From: Nocardioides panaciterrulae
Lineage (GTDB): Bacteria > Actinomycetota > Actinomycetes > Propionibacteriales > Nocardioidaceae
Direction of reading: 5' to 3'
DNA length: 64,000 bases
NCBI RefSeq assembly: GCF_013409645.1
Contig: NZ_JACCBG010000001.1
Coordinates: 3,656,001 to 3,720,000 of the forward strand
The position numbers and the translations under genes are program-made. The notes beneath the pieces were generated by a model that was given only the letters and a program-made list of their open reading frames with translations, searched no databases and was not told the DNA's origin. Below are positions 8,910-17,712 of this stretch, piece after piece (the first letter of the stretch is position 1; every line of letters starts with the position of its first letter).

Positions 8910-9581
8910 TCAGGCCTCGGTGGCTTCGCCCTCGTCGGAGGCGTCCGCCGCGGCGGGCGCCTCGTCAGCGGGGGCCTCGGCAGCGTCGTCGGACGCCGAG
9001 GCCTCCTCGGCGGCGACGGGGCTGGAGTCGGACTCCTGGCCAGCACCACCTGCGAGGATCGAGGGGTCCTGCTCGGCCTTCGCCTGCAGCGCACCCGCGA
9101 GACGGGCGGCCTGGGCGAGCGGGGCGTTGAGCAGGTAGACGGCCTGGCTGAGCGACGCCAGCATCGCGCCGGCCAGCTTGCCCAGCAGCACCTCACGCGA
9201 CTCGAGGTCGGCCAGCTTGGCGACCTCCGCAGCGTCGAGGGGCTTGCCGTCGAGGACGCCACCCTTGATCACAAGGGTGGGGTTCGCCTTGGCAAAGTCA
9301 CGCAGACCCTTGGCCGCCTCGACCACGTCGCCGTTGATGAAGGCGATCGCGGTCGGGCCGGTCAGCAGGTCCTGGAAGCCGTCGATGCCCACCTCGGAGG
9401 CGGCGATCTTGGCCAGCGTGTTCTTGACCACGGCGTAGTTGGCGTTCGCACCGAGGGAGCGCCGCAGTTCCTGCAGCTGCTTCACGGTGAGACCGCGGTA
9501 CTCGGTCAGCACAGCACCGGCGGCACCGTTGAACGACTCAACGATCTCCGCGACGGCGGCTTGCTTGTCTGCCCGCGCCAT
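8910..9581 (-). CDS. rplJ: 50S ribosomal protein L10
   Basis: Stalk-base protein that binds 23S rRNA and carries L7/L12 dimers (223 aa). The N-terminal RNA-binding domain (about 1-130) includes [19 protein letters not shown] and the [10 protein letters not shown] segment. The region after about residue 135 carries the helix that binds L7/L12. The C-terminal tail of about 45 residues is rich in Ala, Glu and Asp and longer than in E. coli L10 (165 aa), as in other actinobacteria. A GGAAGGAG ribosome site precedes the ATG. Autogenous control through the leader upstream is expected. Confidence 0.97.
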   Translation of the reverse strand: MARADKQAAVAEIVESFNGAAGAVLTEYRGLTVKQLQELRRSLGANANYAVVKNTLAKIAASEVGIDGFQDLLTGPTAIAFINGDVVEAAKGLRDFAKANPTLVIKGGVLDGKPLDAAEVAKLADLESREVLLGKLAGAMLASLSQAVYLLNAPLAQAARLAGALQAKAEQDPSILAGGAGQESDSSPVAAEEASASDDAAEAPADEAPAAADASDEGEATEA

Positions 9582-9771
9582 GGGTCTCCTTCCGGACTCG
9601 AGACCATCGGGAAGGGGCCGGGAACGACGAACGCCCCGAGCACGGGCGCTCAGGGCGTGGACGGCCGGGCGGGCCCGGCCTTGCTCTGCTCACCTGCGCA
9701 GGTCGTCCGCTCTTCGCGGTACCTTCGGTCGAGCTGACAGCAGCACGACGACCGGCGGTCTCTGGTTTCAG
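9582..9771 (-). ncRNA. L10 leader of the rplJL mRNA
   Basis: The long untranslated stretch before rplJ matches the actinobacterial L10 leader layout. On the minus strand, a GACCTGCGCAGGTGAGC stem-loop is followed by a GC-rich hairpin (GGCCGGGCCCGCCCGGCC) and then the ribosome site. L10(L12)4 binding to such leaders represses translation of its own operon (established for bacteria). Limits are approximate, from the predicted start point to the base before the rplJ ATG. Structure was read by eye, not folded or matched to a covariance model. Confidence 0.7.
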
Positions 9772-9777
9772 TCGGGA

Positions 9778-9807
9778 ACTCTACGGCCGGGGACACCGGC
9801 CGGCCAA
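9778..9807 (-). promoter_or_regulatory. Predicted promoter of rplJ-rplL
   Basis: On the minus strand a -10-like TAGAGT (9783-9778) lies 18 bases after a TTGGCC that could act as -35. This would start transcription near 9771 and give a leader of about 190 nt, consistent with the L10 leader. The call rests on motif match only. Confidence 0.5.
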
Positions 9808-9865
9808 ATCGGCCCGGGCAATTCGGCCCGGACGAGCGCCGGACGAGGGCCGCGGCGTCTGGTCG

Positions 9866-10816
9866 TCAGGTGAGCTCGCGGACCGGGCTGCCGGCCAGCC
9901 AAGCGGCGACGTCCTGCACCGCCTCGGTGTAGTAGCGGCGGTAGTTGCCCTCGCTGACGTAGCCGAGGTGCGGGGTGCCCAGCACGGTGGGCAGCCGCCG
10001 GAGCGGGTGGTCGGCGGGGAGCGGCTCCTCGTCGTACACGTCGAGCCCGGCACCGGCGAGCCGGCCCTCGCGCAGCGCCTCGACGAGCGCCTCGGTGTCC
10101 ACCAGTCCGGCGCGCGAGGTGTTCACGAGGTAGGAGGTCGGCCGCATCGCGGCGAGCTCGGCACGCCCGATCAGCCCGCGGGTGGAGTCGGAGAGCACCA
10201 GGTGCAGGCTGACCACGTCGCTCTCCCCCAGCAGCGCGGCCAGCGACGGGGCGAGGCGGGCGCCGCCGTCGCCGGCCCGCTGCGCGGTCAGGTGCGGGCT
10301 CCAGGCCAGCACGTCCATCCCGAACGCCGCGCCGACCGCGGCCACCCGGGTGCCGATCCTGCCCAGCCCGACCAGCCCGAGCGTCGCCCCGGCGAGGTCG
10401 CGTCCGACCGTGGACTGCCAGCGGCCGCCGGTCGCCATGGCGGTGGACTCCGGGACCAGGTGCCGGACCAGGCCGAGGATCAGCGCCCAGGTCAGCTCGC
10501 CCGGCGGGGTCGAGGCGGACGCGGTGCCGCAGACGGTGAGCCCCCGACCGCGGCAGGCCTCGAGGTCGATGGCGGCGTTGCGCATCCCGCTGGTCACCAC
10601 CAGCCCGAGGCCGGGCAGCCGGTCCAGCAGCGACGCGGTCACCGGGGTGCGCTCCCGCATCACCACCAGCGCCTGGGCGTCGCCGATCGCGGCGGCCAGG
10701 TCGGCCTCGTCGGTGAGGTGCTCGCGCAGCGCGGTGACCTCCACGCCGGGCAGCACCGACCAGTCGGCGTACGACGTCGCGACGCCCTGGTAGTCGTCGA
10801 GGATCACGCAGCGCAT
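9866..10816 (-). CDS. D-2-hydroxyacid dehydrogenase family protein
   Basis: NAD(P)-dependent oxidoreductase of the D-isomer 2-hydroxyacid family (316 aa). The Rossmann dinucleotide site GLGRIG is at about residues 150-155. The catalytic Arg lies in VNTSRAGLVD, the Glu in LDVYDEEPLP and the His in TPHLGYVSE, the expected triad order. The substrate is not predictable; relatives act on glyoxylate, phosphoglycerate or branched hydroxyacids. It sits between rplKA and rplJL on the same strand but is insulated from rplA by a strong terminator, so it is probably expressed alone. This is an unusual site, since rplKA and rplJL are often adjacent. Confidence 0.85.
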   Translation of the reverse strand: MRCVILDDYQGVATSYADWSVLPGVEVTALREHLTDEADLAAAIGDAQALVVMRERTPVTASLLDRLPGLGLVVTSGMRNAAIDLEACRGRGLTVCGTASASTPPGELTWALILGLVRHLVPESTAMATGGRWQSTVGRDLAGATLGLVGLGRIGTRVAAVGAAFGMDVLAWSPHLTAQRAGDGGARLAPSLAALLGESDVVSLHLVLSDSTRGLIGRAELAAMRPTSYLVNTSRAGLVDTEALVEALREGRLAGAGLDVYDEEPLPADHPLRRLPTVLGTPHLGYVSEGNYRRYYTEAVQDVAAWLAGSPVRELT

Positions 10817-10830
10817 GGCCGAGAACGTAC

Positions 10831-10864
10831 GACGCCCCGGTCACCGAACGGTGACCGGGGCGTC
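10831..10864 (-). terminator. Intrinsic terminator after rplA
   Basis: A perfect 15-bp stem (10831-10845 with 10850-10864) with a GAAC loop lies 20 bases past the rplA stop. It separates the rplK-rplA transcript from the dehydrogenase gene that begins 15 bases further on. Confidence 0.82.
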
Positions 10865-10884
10865 GGCGTAGTCAGCGCCTGCGA

Positions 10885-11607
10885 TCAGGCGGAGGTGCTC
10901 TCGTCCTCCACCGCGACGTTCTTGACGCGGTTCGGGTCGACCTGGACGCCGGGGCCCATGGTCGTGGAGACGGTGACCTTCCGCAGGTAGCGGCCCTTGG
11001 AGCTGGCCGGCTTGAGCCGGAGCACCTCCTCGAGCGCCGCGGCGTAGTTCTCCGCGAGCTGGGCCTCGTCGAAGGAGGCCTTGCCGATGATGAAGTGCAG
11101 GTTCGCGTGCCGGTCGACGCGGAACTCGATCTTGCCGCCCTTGATGTCGGAGACCGCCTTGGCGACGTCCGGCGTCACGGTGCCGGTCTTCGGGTTCGGC
11201 ATCAGGCCACGGGGGCCGAGCACGCGGCCGAGCCGGCCGACCTTGCCCATCATGTCGGGCGTCGCGACGACGGCGTCGAAGTCGAGCCAGCCGCCGGCCA
11301 CCTTCTCGATGAGCTCGTCGCCACCGACGACGTCGGCGCCCGCCTCACGAGCGGCGTCCGCCTTGTCGCCGTTCGCGAACACCAGGACCCGGGAGGTCTT
11401 GCCGGTGCCGTGCGGCAGGTTCACGGTGCCACGGACCATCTGGTCGGCCTTGCGGGGGTCGACGCCGAGACGCATGACGACGTCCACGGTCTCGTCGAAC
11501 TTCTTCTTGCTCGCGTTCTTGGCGATCTTGATCGCGGTCAGCGGGGCGTAGAGCTCGTCCTTGTCGAACGTCTCCGCCGCCGAGCGGTAGGTCTTGCTGC
11601 GCTGCAT
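10885..11607 (-). CDS. rplA: 50S ribosomal protein L1
   Basis: Component of the L1 stalk that assists release of deacylated tRNA from the E site (240 aa). Recognisable blocks are the N-terminal [32 protein letters not shown] and the L1 signature around [15 protein letters not shown]. The C-terminal [12 protein letters not shown] is also present. Length is normal for actinobacteria. It follows rplK by 79 bp on the same strand. In E. coli L1 represses translation of its own operon by binding upstream of rplK; whether that applies here is not visible. Confidence 0.97.
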   Translation of the reverse strand: MQRSKTYRSAAETFDKDELYAPLTAIKIAKNASKKKFDETVDVVMRLGVDPRKADQMVRGTVNLPHGTGKTSRVLVFANGDKADAAREAGADVVGGDELIEKVAGGWLDFDAVVATPDMMGKVGRLGRVLGPRGLMPNPKTGTVTPDVAKAVSDIKGGKIEFRVDRHANLHFIIGKASFDEAQLAENYAAALEEVLRLKPASSKGRYLRKVTVSTTMGPGVQVDPNRVKNVAVEDESTSA

Positions 11608-11686
11608 GGGGTTCCTACTTTCAGGACGTGGTGAGCGGACCAGCGCGGTCCTTCCACGGAACGAGTGGATCGGCTGAGCCCGGGGC

Positions 11687-12118
11687 TCAGCTGTCGGTGG
11701 TGACGCCCATCGAGCGGGCGGTGCCCTCGACGATCTTCATCGCGGCGTCGAGGTCGTTCGCGTTGAGGTCCGGGAGCTTGGTCTGGGCGATCTCGCGCAC
11801 CTGGTCCTTGGTGAGCTTGCCGACCTTCTCCTTGTGCGGGACGCCGGAGCCCTTCTGGAGGCCGGCAGCCTTCTTGATCAGCTCCGCAGCCGGCGGGGTC
11901 TTGGTGACGAAGGTGAACGAGCGGTCCTCGTAGATGGTGATCTCGACCGGGATCACGTTGCCGCGCATGGACTCGGTCTGGGCGTTGTACGCCTTGCAGA
12001 ACTCCATGATGTTCACACCGTGCGGACCGAGGGCGGTACCGACCGGCGGGGCCGGGGTGGCCGCACCGGCCTGGAGCTGCACCTTGACGAGCGCGGCGAT
12101 CTTCTTCTTGGGAGGCAT
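11687..12118 (-). CDS. rplK: 50S ribosomal protein L11
   Basis: GTPase-associated-centre protein that binds 23S rRNA helices 43/44 (143 aa). The Pro-rich N-terminus ([20 protein letters not shown]) and the C-terminal RNA-binding domain with [12 protein letters not shown] are intact. The start giving MPPKKK matches the family. A purine-rich AAAGAGAAG precedes it; a longer frame to 12172 has no such support. It is the first ribosomal gene after nusG. Confidence 0.97.
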   Translation of the reverse strand: MPPKKKIAALVKVQLQAGAATPAPPVGTALGPHGVNIMEFCKAYNAQTESMRGNVIPVEITIYEDRSFTFVTKTPPAAELIKKAAGLQKGSGVPHKEKVGKLTKDQVREIAQTKLPDLNANDLDAAMKIVEGTARSMGVTTDS

Positions 12119-12270
12119 TGCTTCTCTTTCTGTCTCGTGGTCCTGACGAGGGTGTACGGCGCCCTCTGCCACCTGCTGCCCTCAGGCAACCGATCTATTG
12201 TGCGTGCTTGCGCGCGGACTGTGAAATCCGGTCCTCCGGCTCTCCGGGCCCCAGGGGCCCGGGACCGGCC

Positions 12271-13173
12271 TCAGACGCGCTGGATCTGGGAGAAACTGAG
12301 CTCGACCGGGGTCTCGCGGCCGAAGATCTCCACGAGTGCCTTGACCCGCTGGGACTCCGCGTTGATCTCGGTGATCGTCGCGTGCAGCGTGGCGAACGGG
12401 CCGTCCACGACCATGACCGAGTCGGACACGTCGAAGTCGGCCACCTCGACCGGGCGCTTCGCGGCCGTCGCGCCACCGGAGGCGGCGACCGGCGTGCCGG
12501 CGGCGATCGCCTCGGCCTCGGCGCGGGCGACCACGGCGGGCGCCAGCATGGCCTCGACCTCGGACATGCTCAGCGGCACCGGCTGGTGGCTGTGGCCGAC
12601 GAAGCCGGTGACCGACGGGGTGTGGCGCACCGCGGCCCAGGACTCGTCGGTGAGGTCCATGCGGACCAGCACGTAGCCGGGCAGGACGGTCCGCTTGACC
12701 ATCTTGCGCTGGCCGTTCTTGATCTCGGCGACCTCTTCGGTGGGGACCACGATCTCGTGGATGTAGTCCTCCATGTTCAGCGAGATGATGCGGTTCTCCA
12801 GGTTCGACTTCACCCGGTTCTCCATGCCGGAGTAGGTGTGCACGACGAACCAGTCGCCCGGCTTCGCCCACAGCTCGCGGCGGAACGCCTCGAGCGGGTC
12901 GTCCTCGGCCGGCTCCTCCTCGACGTCCGCCTGCTCGGCGTCCACCTGCTCGACGTCCGCCTGCTCGGTGGCTGCGTCGTCGAGCTCCTGCGAGGTCGCC
13001 TCGGACTCGGTGTCGTCGAGGCCCATCTCCTGGTCGGTGTCCTCGTCGGTCACCTCGGCGTCGAGCCGGGGCTCCTCGAGGGTCTCCTCGGTCTCGACCG
13101 AGTCGTACTGGTCCGACACGTGTTGCTCCGTCACTTCAGATGTCACTGGCTCTTGGATGTTGCTGGTTGTCAC
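12271..13173 (-). CDS. nusG: Transcription termination/antitermination factor NusG
   Basis: RNA polymerase-binding elongation factor (300 aa). The conserved NGN domain begins near residue 107 ([19 protein letters not shown]) and the KOW domain closes the protein ([15 protein letters not shown] to the C-terminus). Ahead of them is an acidic extension of about 90 residues, rich in Asp, Glu and Gln, much longer than the 181-aa E. coli protein but usual in actinobacteria. A linker between NGN and KOW (about residues 195-240) is rich in Ala. It lies between secE and rplK, the classic order. Confidence 0.96.
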   Translation of the reverse strand: MTTSNIQEPVTSEVTEQHVSDQYDSVETEETLEEPRLDAEVTDEDTDQEMGLDDTESEATSQELDDAATEQADVEQVDAEQADVEEEPAEDDPLEAFRRELWAKPGDWFVVHTYSGMENRVKSNLENRIISLNMEDYIHEIVVPTEEVAEIKNGQRKMVKRTVLPGYVLVRMDLTDESWAAVRHTPSVTGFVGHSHQPVPLSMSEVEAMLAPAVVARAEAEAIAAGTPVAASGGATAAKRPVEVADFDVSDSVMVVDGPFATLHATITEINAESQRVKALVEIFGRETPVELSFSQIQRV

Positions 13174-13222
13174 TCTGGTTGGCGCTGCGGCTAGGCACTG
13201 GGGCGCCGTCCGGCGCCACCGG

Positions 13223-13480
13223 TCACTGACCGGAGTTGCCGGCGAAGACCGCGAAGATGAGCTTGCCGAAGGCCAGGTCCAGTCCCGCGACCAGCGCCAT
13301 CATGAAGATGACGAAGGCCATGACCACCACGAAGTAGGTGATCAGCTGCTGCTGGGTCGGCCACACCACCTTGCGCAGCTCCGCGATCACCTGGCGGTAG
13401 AACGTGGGGATGCTGGTGCGCTTCTCGGTGCTGCTGTCCCGCGATCCGCGGACCGCCTTGCTGTCCGACACGCGCGTCAC
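13223..13480 (-). CDS. secE: Preprotein translocase subunit SecE
   Basis: Small clamp subunit of the SecYEG protein-export channel (85 aa). After a short charged N-terminus comes the amphipathic helix with the signature [13 protein letters not shown], then one membrane helix (about residues 50-72). This single-span form is typical outside the enterobacteria. It is flanked by tRNA-Trp and nusG on the same strand, as in mycobacteria and streptomycetes. Confidence 0.96.
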   Translation of the reverse strand: MTRVSDSKAVRGSRDSSTEKRTSIPTFYRQVIAELRKVVWPTQQQLITYFVVVMAFVIFMMALVAGLDLAFGKLIFAVFAGNSGQ

Positions 13481-13581
13481 CTCTCCTCGTCCGACGCTCT
13501 GGTCGCCGTCCGGCAGCCGACCAAGCTGATGTGGCTGTTCAATCTCGGGTCATCGTGGTGGTGCTGTCCTGCTTGATCCTG

Positions 13582-13654
13582 CAGGGCACGAGGGACTTGA
13601 ACCCCCAACCTTCGGTTTTGGAGACCGATGCTCTGCCAGTTGAGCTAGTGCCCT
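13582..13654 (-). tRNA. tRNA-Trp (CCA anticodon)
   Basis: A full cloverleaf can be drawn on the minus strand: 7-bp acceptor AGGGCAC/GTGCCCT, discriminator G, anticodon loop CTCCAAA giving CCA, and T-loop GGTTCAAGTC. No CCA end is encoded. It lies about 100 bp upstream of secE, its standard place in actinobacteria. Confidence 0.95.
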
Positions 13655-13800
13655 CCGGTGGCGTTCCGGGCAGGCCGGAGCCTGTGGGAAACCACCAAAA
13701 CGGGAGTCTACGGGTAGCCGGCGCCTGCCACCAAAGCGGGTCCCGCCGCGCCGCCCACCCGGACCCGTCCCCGCTCCGGCCTGCCGGGGCCTCCCCTGCT

Positions 13801-13836
13801 GTCTTCCCTGGCGTCTTCCCGGGTGTCTTCCCTGGC
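13801..13836. repeat. Three tandem 12-bp units upstream of aspC
   Basis: GTCTTCCCTGGC occurs at 13801-13812 and 13825-13836 with a two-base variant between them. The units lie in the 226-base gap between tRNA-Trp and the aminotransferase. No function is visible. Confidence 0.5.
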
Positions 13837-13868
13837 GGCGGGCCCGTGCCGGCCCCGCACGCGGCACC

Positions 13869-13874
13869 TACGAT
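13869..13874 (+). promoter_or_regulatory. Predicted -10 box of a leaderless aspC promoter
   Basis: TACGAT lies six bases before the aspC ATG with no ribosome-binding site between, the spacing expected when transcription starts at the start codon. No good -35 is seen. Confidence 0.45.
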
Positions 13875-13880
13875 GGCTCC

Positions 13881-15128
13881 ATGACCGAGACCTCGACCAC
13901 CCAGCCCGGCAGCCGCCAGCCCGGGACCAGCCCTCGCGACCGCCGTGTCTCCCGGCGGGTCGGCGCGATCGCGGAGTCCGCGACGCTCAAGGTCGACGCC
14001 AAGGCCAAGGCGCTCAAGGCCGAGGGCCGCCCGGTGATCGGCTTCGGTGCCGGCGAGCCGGACTTCCCGACCCCGGCGTACGTCGTCGAGGCCGCGGTCG
14101 AGGCCTGCCGGGACCCGCGCAACCACCGCTACACCCCGGCCGGGGGGCTGCCGGAGCTGAAGAAGGCGATCGTCGAGAAGACCCGGCGCGACAGCGGCCT
14201 GGAGATCGCCCCGTCGCAGGTGCTGGTGACCAACGGCGGCAAGCAGGCCATCTACGCCGCCTTCGCGGTCATGCTGGACCCGGGCGACGAGGTGATCGTG
14301 CCGGCGCCGTACTGGACCACCTACCCCGAGTCGATCCGGCTCGCCGGCGGGGTGCCGGTGGAGGTGCTGGCCGACGAGACCCAGGACTACAAGGTGAGCG
14401 TCGCGCAGCTCGAGGCCGCCCGCACCGAGCACACCAAGGTGCTGCTGTTCGTCTCGCCCTCGAACCCCACCGGCTCGGTCTACACCGCCGAGGAGATCCG
14501 CGAGGTCGGTCGCTGGGCCGCCGAGCACGACCTGTGGGTGCTCACCGACGAGATCTACGAGCACCTGGTCTACGACGGCGTCGAGACCGGCTCGATGCCC
14601 GTGCTGTGCCCGGAGATCGCCGAGCGCTGCGTGATCGTCAACGGGGTCGCCAAGACCTACGCCATGACCGGCTGGCGGGTCGGCTGGATGATCGGCCCCG
14701 ACGACCTGGTCAAGGCGGCCACGAACCTGCAGTCCCACGCCACGTCGAACGTCTCCAACGTCGCCCAGCGTGCCGCCCTGGCCGCCGTCTCCGGCGACCT
14801 CGCCGCGGTGGAGGAGATGAAGCTCGCCTTCGACCGGCGCCGGCGCACGATCGTGGCGATGCTCAACGAGATCGACGGCGTCGTCTGCCCGACCCCGCAC
14901 GGCGCCTTCTACGCCTACCCGTCGGTGAAGGGGCTGCTCGGCCGGGAGCACGGCGGCCGGGTGATCGGGACCTCCGCGGAGCTCGCGGAGTACATCCTCG
15001 ACCGGGCCGAGGTCGCGGTGGTGCCGGGTGAGGCGTTCGGGTCGCCGGGCTACCTGCGGCTGTCGTACGCGCTCGGCGACGACGACCTGGTCGAGGGCAT
15101 CACCCGGCTGCAGAAGCTGTTCGCCTGA
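13881..15128 (+). CDS. aspC: Class I aminotransferase, probable aspartate aminotransferase
   Basis: PLP-dependent transaminase, fold type I (415 aa). The Schiff-base lysine is Lys258 in [19 protein letters not shown]-contact motifs are [19 protein letters not shown] and [13 protein letters not shown]. The C-terminal Arg that binds the substrate carboxylate lies in GYLRLSYAL. The set fits the Ib aspartate/prephenate aminotransferase group that links oxaloacetate and glutamate; aromatic substrates cannot be excluded. An N-terminal extension of about 25 residues is poorly conserved in look. It lies antiparallel to the secE and murB block and is followed after 1 bp by the deaminase gene. Confidence 0.88.
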   Translation: MTETSTTQPGSRQPGTSPRDRRVSRRVGAIAESATLKVDAKAKALKAEGRPVIGFGAGEPDFPTPAYVVEAAVEACRDPRNHRYTPAGGLPELKKAIVEKTRRDSGLEIAPSQVLVTNGGKQAIYAAFAVMLDPGDEVIVPAPYWTTYPESIRLAGGVPVEVLADETQDYKVSVAQLEAARTEHTKVLLFVSPSNPTGSVYTAEEIREVGRWAAEHDLWVLTDEIYEHLVYDGVETGSMPVLCPEIAERCVIVNGVAKTYAMTGWRVGWMIGPDDLVKAATNLQSHATSNVSNVAQRAALAAVSGDLAAVEEMKLAFDRRRRTIVAMLNEIDGVVCPTPHGAFYAYPSVKGLLGREHGGRVIGTSAELAEYILDRAEVAVVPGEAFGSPGYLRLSYALGDDDLVEGITRLQKLFA

Positions 15129-15129
15129 G

Positions 15130-16152
15130 TTGCGCGACCTCACCCGCCTGCCCAAGGCGCACCTGCACCTGCACTTCACCGGCTCGATGCGGCACGAGAC
15201 GCTGCTCGAGCTGGCCGAGCGCGACGGGATCGTGCTGCCCGAGTCGCTGGTGCGGGACTGGCCGCCGCGGCTCTCGGCCGCGGACGAGAAGGGCTGGTTC
15301 CGCTTCCAGCGGCTCTACGACGTCGCCCGGTCGGTGCTGAGGACCGAGGAGGACGTGCGCCGGCTGGTCCGCGAGGCCGCCGAGGACGACGTGCGCGACG
15401 GCGGCCGGTGGCTGGAGATCCAGGTGGACCCCAGCGGCTACGGCGCCCGGTTCGGCGGCATCACGGCCTTCACCGACCTGGTGCTGGACGCGGCGCGGTC
15501 GGCGGCGGAGTCCACCGGGCTGGGCATCGCGGTGGTGATCGCCGCGAACCGGACCCGGCACCCCCTCGACGCACGGACCCTGGCCCGGCTCGCCGCGCAG
15601 TACGCCGGCCGCGGCGTCGTGGGCTTCGGCCTGTCCAACGACGAACGGCGCGGGACCACCTCGGAGTTCGCCCCCGCGTTCGCGATCGCCGAGCGGGCCG
15701 GGCTCAGCCTGGTCCCGCACGGGGGAGAGCTGCTCGGCCCCGCGAGCATCCGCTCCTGCCTGGACGCGCTGCACGCCGACCGGCTCGGGCACGGCGTACG
15801 GTCCGCGGAGGACCCGGCGCTGCTGGAGCGGATCGCGGAGGCGGGCGTCGTGCTCGAGGTCTGCCCGACCTCGAACGTGTCGCTCGGCGTCTACTCCGAC
15901 CTCACCTCGGTGCCGCTGCCGACGCTGCTGGCCGCGGGAGCCACCGTCGCACTGGGCGCCGACGACCCGCTGCTCTTCGGCTCGCGGCTCGAGGGCCAGT
16001 ACGCCACCATGCGCGCCGCCCACGACCTCTCCGACGAGCAGCTCGCCGAGCTGGGCCGGATGTCGATCCGCGGGTCGCGGGCGCCGGAGTCGCTGAAGGA
16101 CGAGCTGCTGGGCGAGGTCGACGACTGGCTGAAGGCCGACCCCGGGGACTGA
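15130..16152 (+). CDS. Adenosine deaminase family protein
   Basis: Zinc amidohydrolase of the adenosine/AMP deaminase family, expected to convert adenosine to inosine (340 aa). The metal-site motif is HLHLHFTGSM near the N-terminus, with Phe-Thr where many ADAs have Leu-Asp or Leu-Glu. Further motifs are LVPHGGE, DRLGHGVRS, CPTSNVSLG and GADDPLLFGS, covering the usual His, Glu and Asp ligands. The TTG just after the aspC stop is chosen because the protein then begins LRDLTRLPKAHLHLH; no strong ribosome site is seen, so it is probably translated by coupling. Related adenine or aminodeoxyfutalosine deaminases are alternatives. Confidence 0.8.
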   Translation: MRDLTRLPKAHLHLHFTGSMRHETLLELAERDGIVLPESLVRDWPPRLSAADEKGWFRFQRLYDVARSVLRTEEDVRRLVREAAEDDVRDGGRWLEIQVDPSGYGARFGGITAFTDLVLDAARSAAESTGLGIAVVIAANRTRHPLDARTLARLAAQYAGRGVVGFGLSNDERRGTTSEFAPAFAIAERAGLSLVPHGGELLGPASIRSCLDALHADRLGHGVRSAEDPALLERIAEAGVVLEVCPTSNVSLGVYSDLTSVPLPTLLAAGATVALGADDPLLFGSRLEGQYATMRAAHDLSDEQLAELGRMSIRGSRAPESLKDELLGEVDDWLKADPGD

Positions 16153-16164
16153 GCTCGCGGCCCG

Positions 16165-16282
16165 GCGGTGCGTGAGCCACCGATCCCGCACCCGAACCGG
16201 TGGCAGGCTCACCGCCACCCACACCGGCCCGGCGGTGCCTGAACCACCGATCCCACACCGGAACCGGTGGCAGGCCCACCGC
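16165..16282. repeat. Pair of 51-nt palindromic repeats between convergent genes
   Basis: Two copies (16165-16215 and 16232-16282) start GCGGTG and end CACCGC. Each holds arms of about 18 nt that pair (GCGGTGCCTGAACCACCG against CGGTGGCAGGCCCACCGC in the second copy), so each can fold into a hairpin. The copies differ at a few positions. They fill the gap between the deaminase (+) and murB (-) and could stop transcription from both sides. Confidence 0.8.
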
Positions 16283-16289
16283 TGACGCG

Positions 16290-17342
16290 CTACAGCTCGC
16301 AGCCGACCAGCACCGGCTCGTTGACCAGCCGGATGCCGAACTTCTCCTGCACGCCGTCGCGGACCTCCCGGGCGAGGGCCAGCAGGTCCGCCGTCGTGGC
16401 CGAGCCCCGGTTGGTGAGGGCGAGCGGGTGCTTGGTCGAGAGCCCGGCCGGGCCGTCGCCGTACCCCTTGGCGAACCCGGCGTGGTCGATCAGCCAGGCC
16501 GCGCTGGTCTTCACCCGGCCGTCCGGTTGCGGCCACGCGGGCGCCCCCTCGGGCACCTCCGCGGGATCGACGAGGGGGTTGGTGAAGAACGACCCGGCGC
16601 TCCAGGTGTCGTGGTCGCCCTCGTCGAGGACCATGCCCTTGCCGGCGCGCAGGCCGAGCACCGCCGCGCGGACGTCGGCCGCCGCCGCTCGTTCCCCCTG
16701 CTCGACGCCGAGGGTGCGCGCCAGCTCGGCGTACTCGACCGGCGCGCCGAGGTCGCCCTGCCGCAGCTGGAAGGTCACCTCGAGCACCACGTGGCGGCCG
16801 CCCCACGGATCCAGGCGGTCGGCCTTGAAGCGGCTGTGCCGGTAGCCGAAGCCGCAGTCGGCGGCGGCGAAGGTGCGCACGCCCTTGAGCACGCGGTCCC
16901 AGACCCGGACCGTCGCGATGGTCTGGGACACCTCCTGGCCGTAGGCGCCGACGTTCTGGACCGGGGTGGCGCCGACCGAACCGGGGATGCCCGAGAGCGC
17001 CTCGACGCCGACCCAGCCGGAGACCACGGCCCGGGCGACCAGGTCGTCCCACGTCTCCCCCGCGGCCACCCGCACGAGCACGCCGCCGCAGCCGGGGTCG
17101 GCGCCGTCCTCGACGTCCGCGCGCACCCCGCGGGTGGCGACCTCGACCACGGTCCCCGGGAACCCCTCGTCAGCGACCACGAGGTTGCTGCCGCCGCCGA
17201 GCACGAGGACCGGTTCGCCCGCCTCGTCGCCGGCGCGAACGGCCGCCACGACCTCCTCCTCGGTGGTCGCGGTCACGAACCGCCGGGCGGGACCGCCCAG
17301 GCGCAGCGTGGTGTGGTCGCGCAGCCGCTCGGGCTCAGGCAC
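16290..17342 (-). CDS. murB: UDP-N-acetylenolpyruvoylglucosamine reductase (MurB)
   Basis: Flavoenzyme that reduces UDP-GlcNAc-enolpyruvate to UDP-MurNAc in peptidoglycan synthesis, acting in the cytoplasm (350 aa). The FAD-binding half has VLGGGSNLVVAD and GIPGSVGATPVQNVGAYGQE. Catalytic elements are Arg in YRHSRFK, Ser in SAGSFFTNP and Glu in VNEPVLVG near the C-terminus. The inserted loop around YRHSRFK marks it as type I (E. coli-like). The GTG start overlaps the end of the upstream hydratase gene by 8 bp, so translation is coupled to hadAB. Confidence 0.94.
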   Translation of the reverse strand: MPEPERLRDHTTLRLGGPARRFVTATTEEEVVAAVRAGDEAGEPVLVLGGGSNLVVADEGFPGTVVEVATRGVRADVEDGADPGCGGVLVRVAAGETWDDLVARAVVSGWVGVEALSGIPGSVGATPVQNVGAYGQEVSQTIATVRVWDRVLKGVRTFAAADCGFGYRHSRFKADRLDPWGGRHVVLEVTFQLRQGDLGAPVEYAELARTLGVEQGERAAAADVRAAVLGLRAGKGMVLDEGDHDTWSAGSFFTNPLVDPAEVPEGAPAWPQPDGRVKTSAAWLIDHAGFAKGYGDGPAGLSTKHPLALTNRGSATTADLLALAREVRDGVQEKFGIRLVNEPVLVGCEL

Positions 17343-17712
17343 GCACGACCGCCCTGGGCGTGCCGAGCACCTTCTGGCCGCCGCAGGTGACGGTGAGCGA
17401 CACGGCGGTCAGCCCGTCCTCGGCCGGCTTGGCCTCGCCGGCCACCTCGAGGTCGACGCCCCCCTCGGCCGGGACCACCACCGGGTTGGTGAACTTGCAG
17501 CCGAAGCTGAGCACCTCGGCGCCCGGGAACCAGCTGGAGACCGCCCGGGCCGCGAGCGCCATGGTGTACATGCCGTGGGCGATCACGCCGGGGAGCCCGA
17601 CGCTGCGGGCCACCTGCTCGTCCTGGTGGATCGGGTTGTGGTCACCGCTGGCGTGGGCGTAGGCGACCAGGTCGGCGCGGGTGATCGTGAAGGTCCGGGT
17701 CGGCAGGCTCAT
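17335..17712 (-). CDS. hadB: MaoC-like (3R)-hydroxyacyl-ACP dehydratase subunit HadB
   Basis: Hot-dog fold hydratase subunit (125 aa). The catalytic hydratase-2 motif YAHASGDHNPIH, with Asp and His, is complete at about residues 18-29. In mycobacteria HadB pairs with HadA or HadC to dehydrate 3-hydroxyacyl-ACP during mycolic acid elongation. In an organism without mycolates it may serve ordinary or specialised fatty-acid elongation (inference). It is ATGA-coupled to hadA. No hadC homologue follows; murB takes that place. Confidence 0.85.
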   Translation of the reverse strand: MSLPTRTFTITRADLVAYAHASGDHNPIHQDEQVARSVGLPGVIAHGMYTMALAARAVSSWFPGAEVLSFGCKFTNPVVVPAEGGVDLEVAGEAKPAEDGLTAVSLTVTCGGQKVLGTPRAVVRA

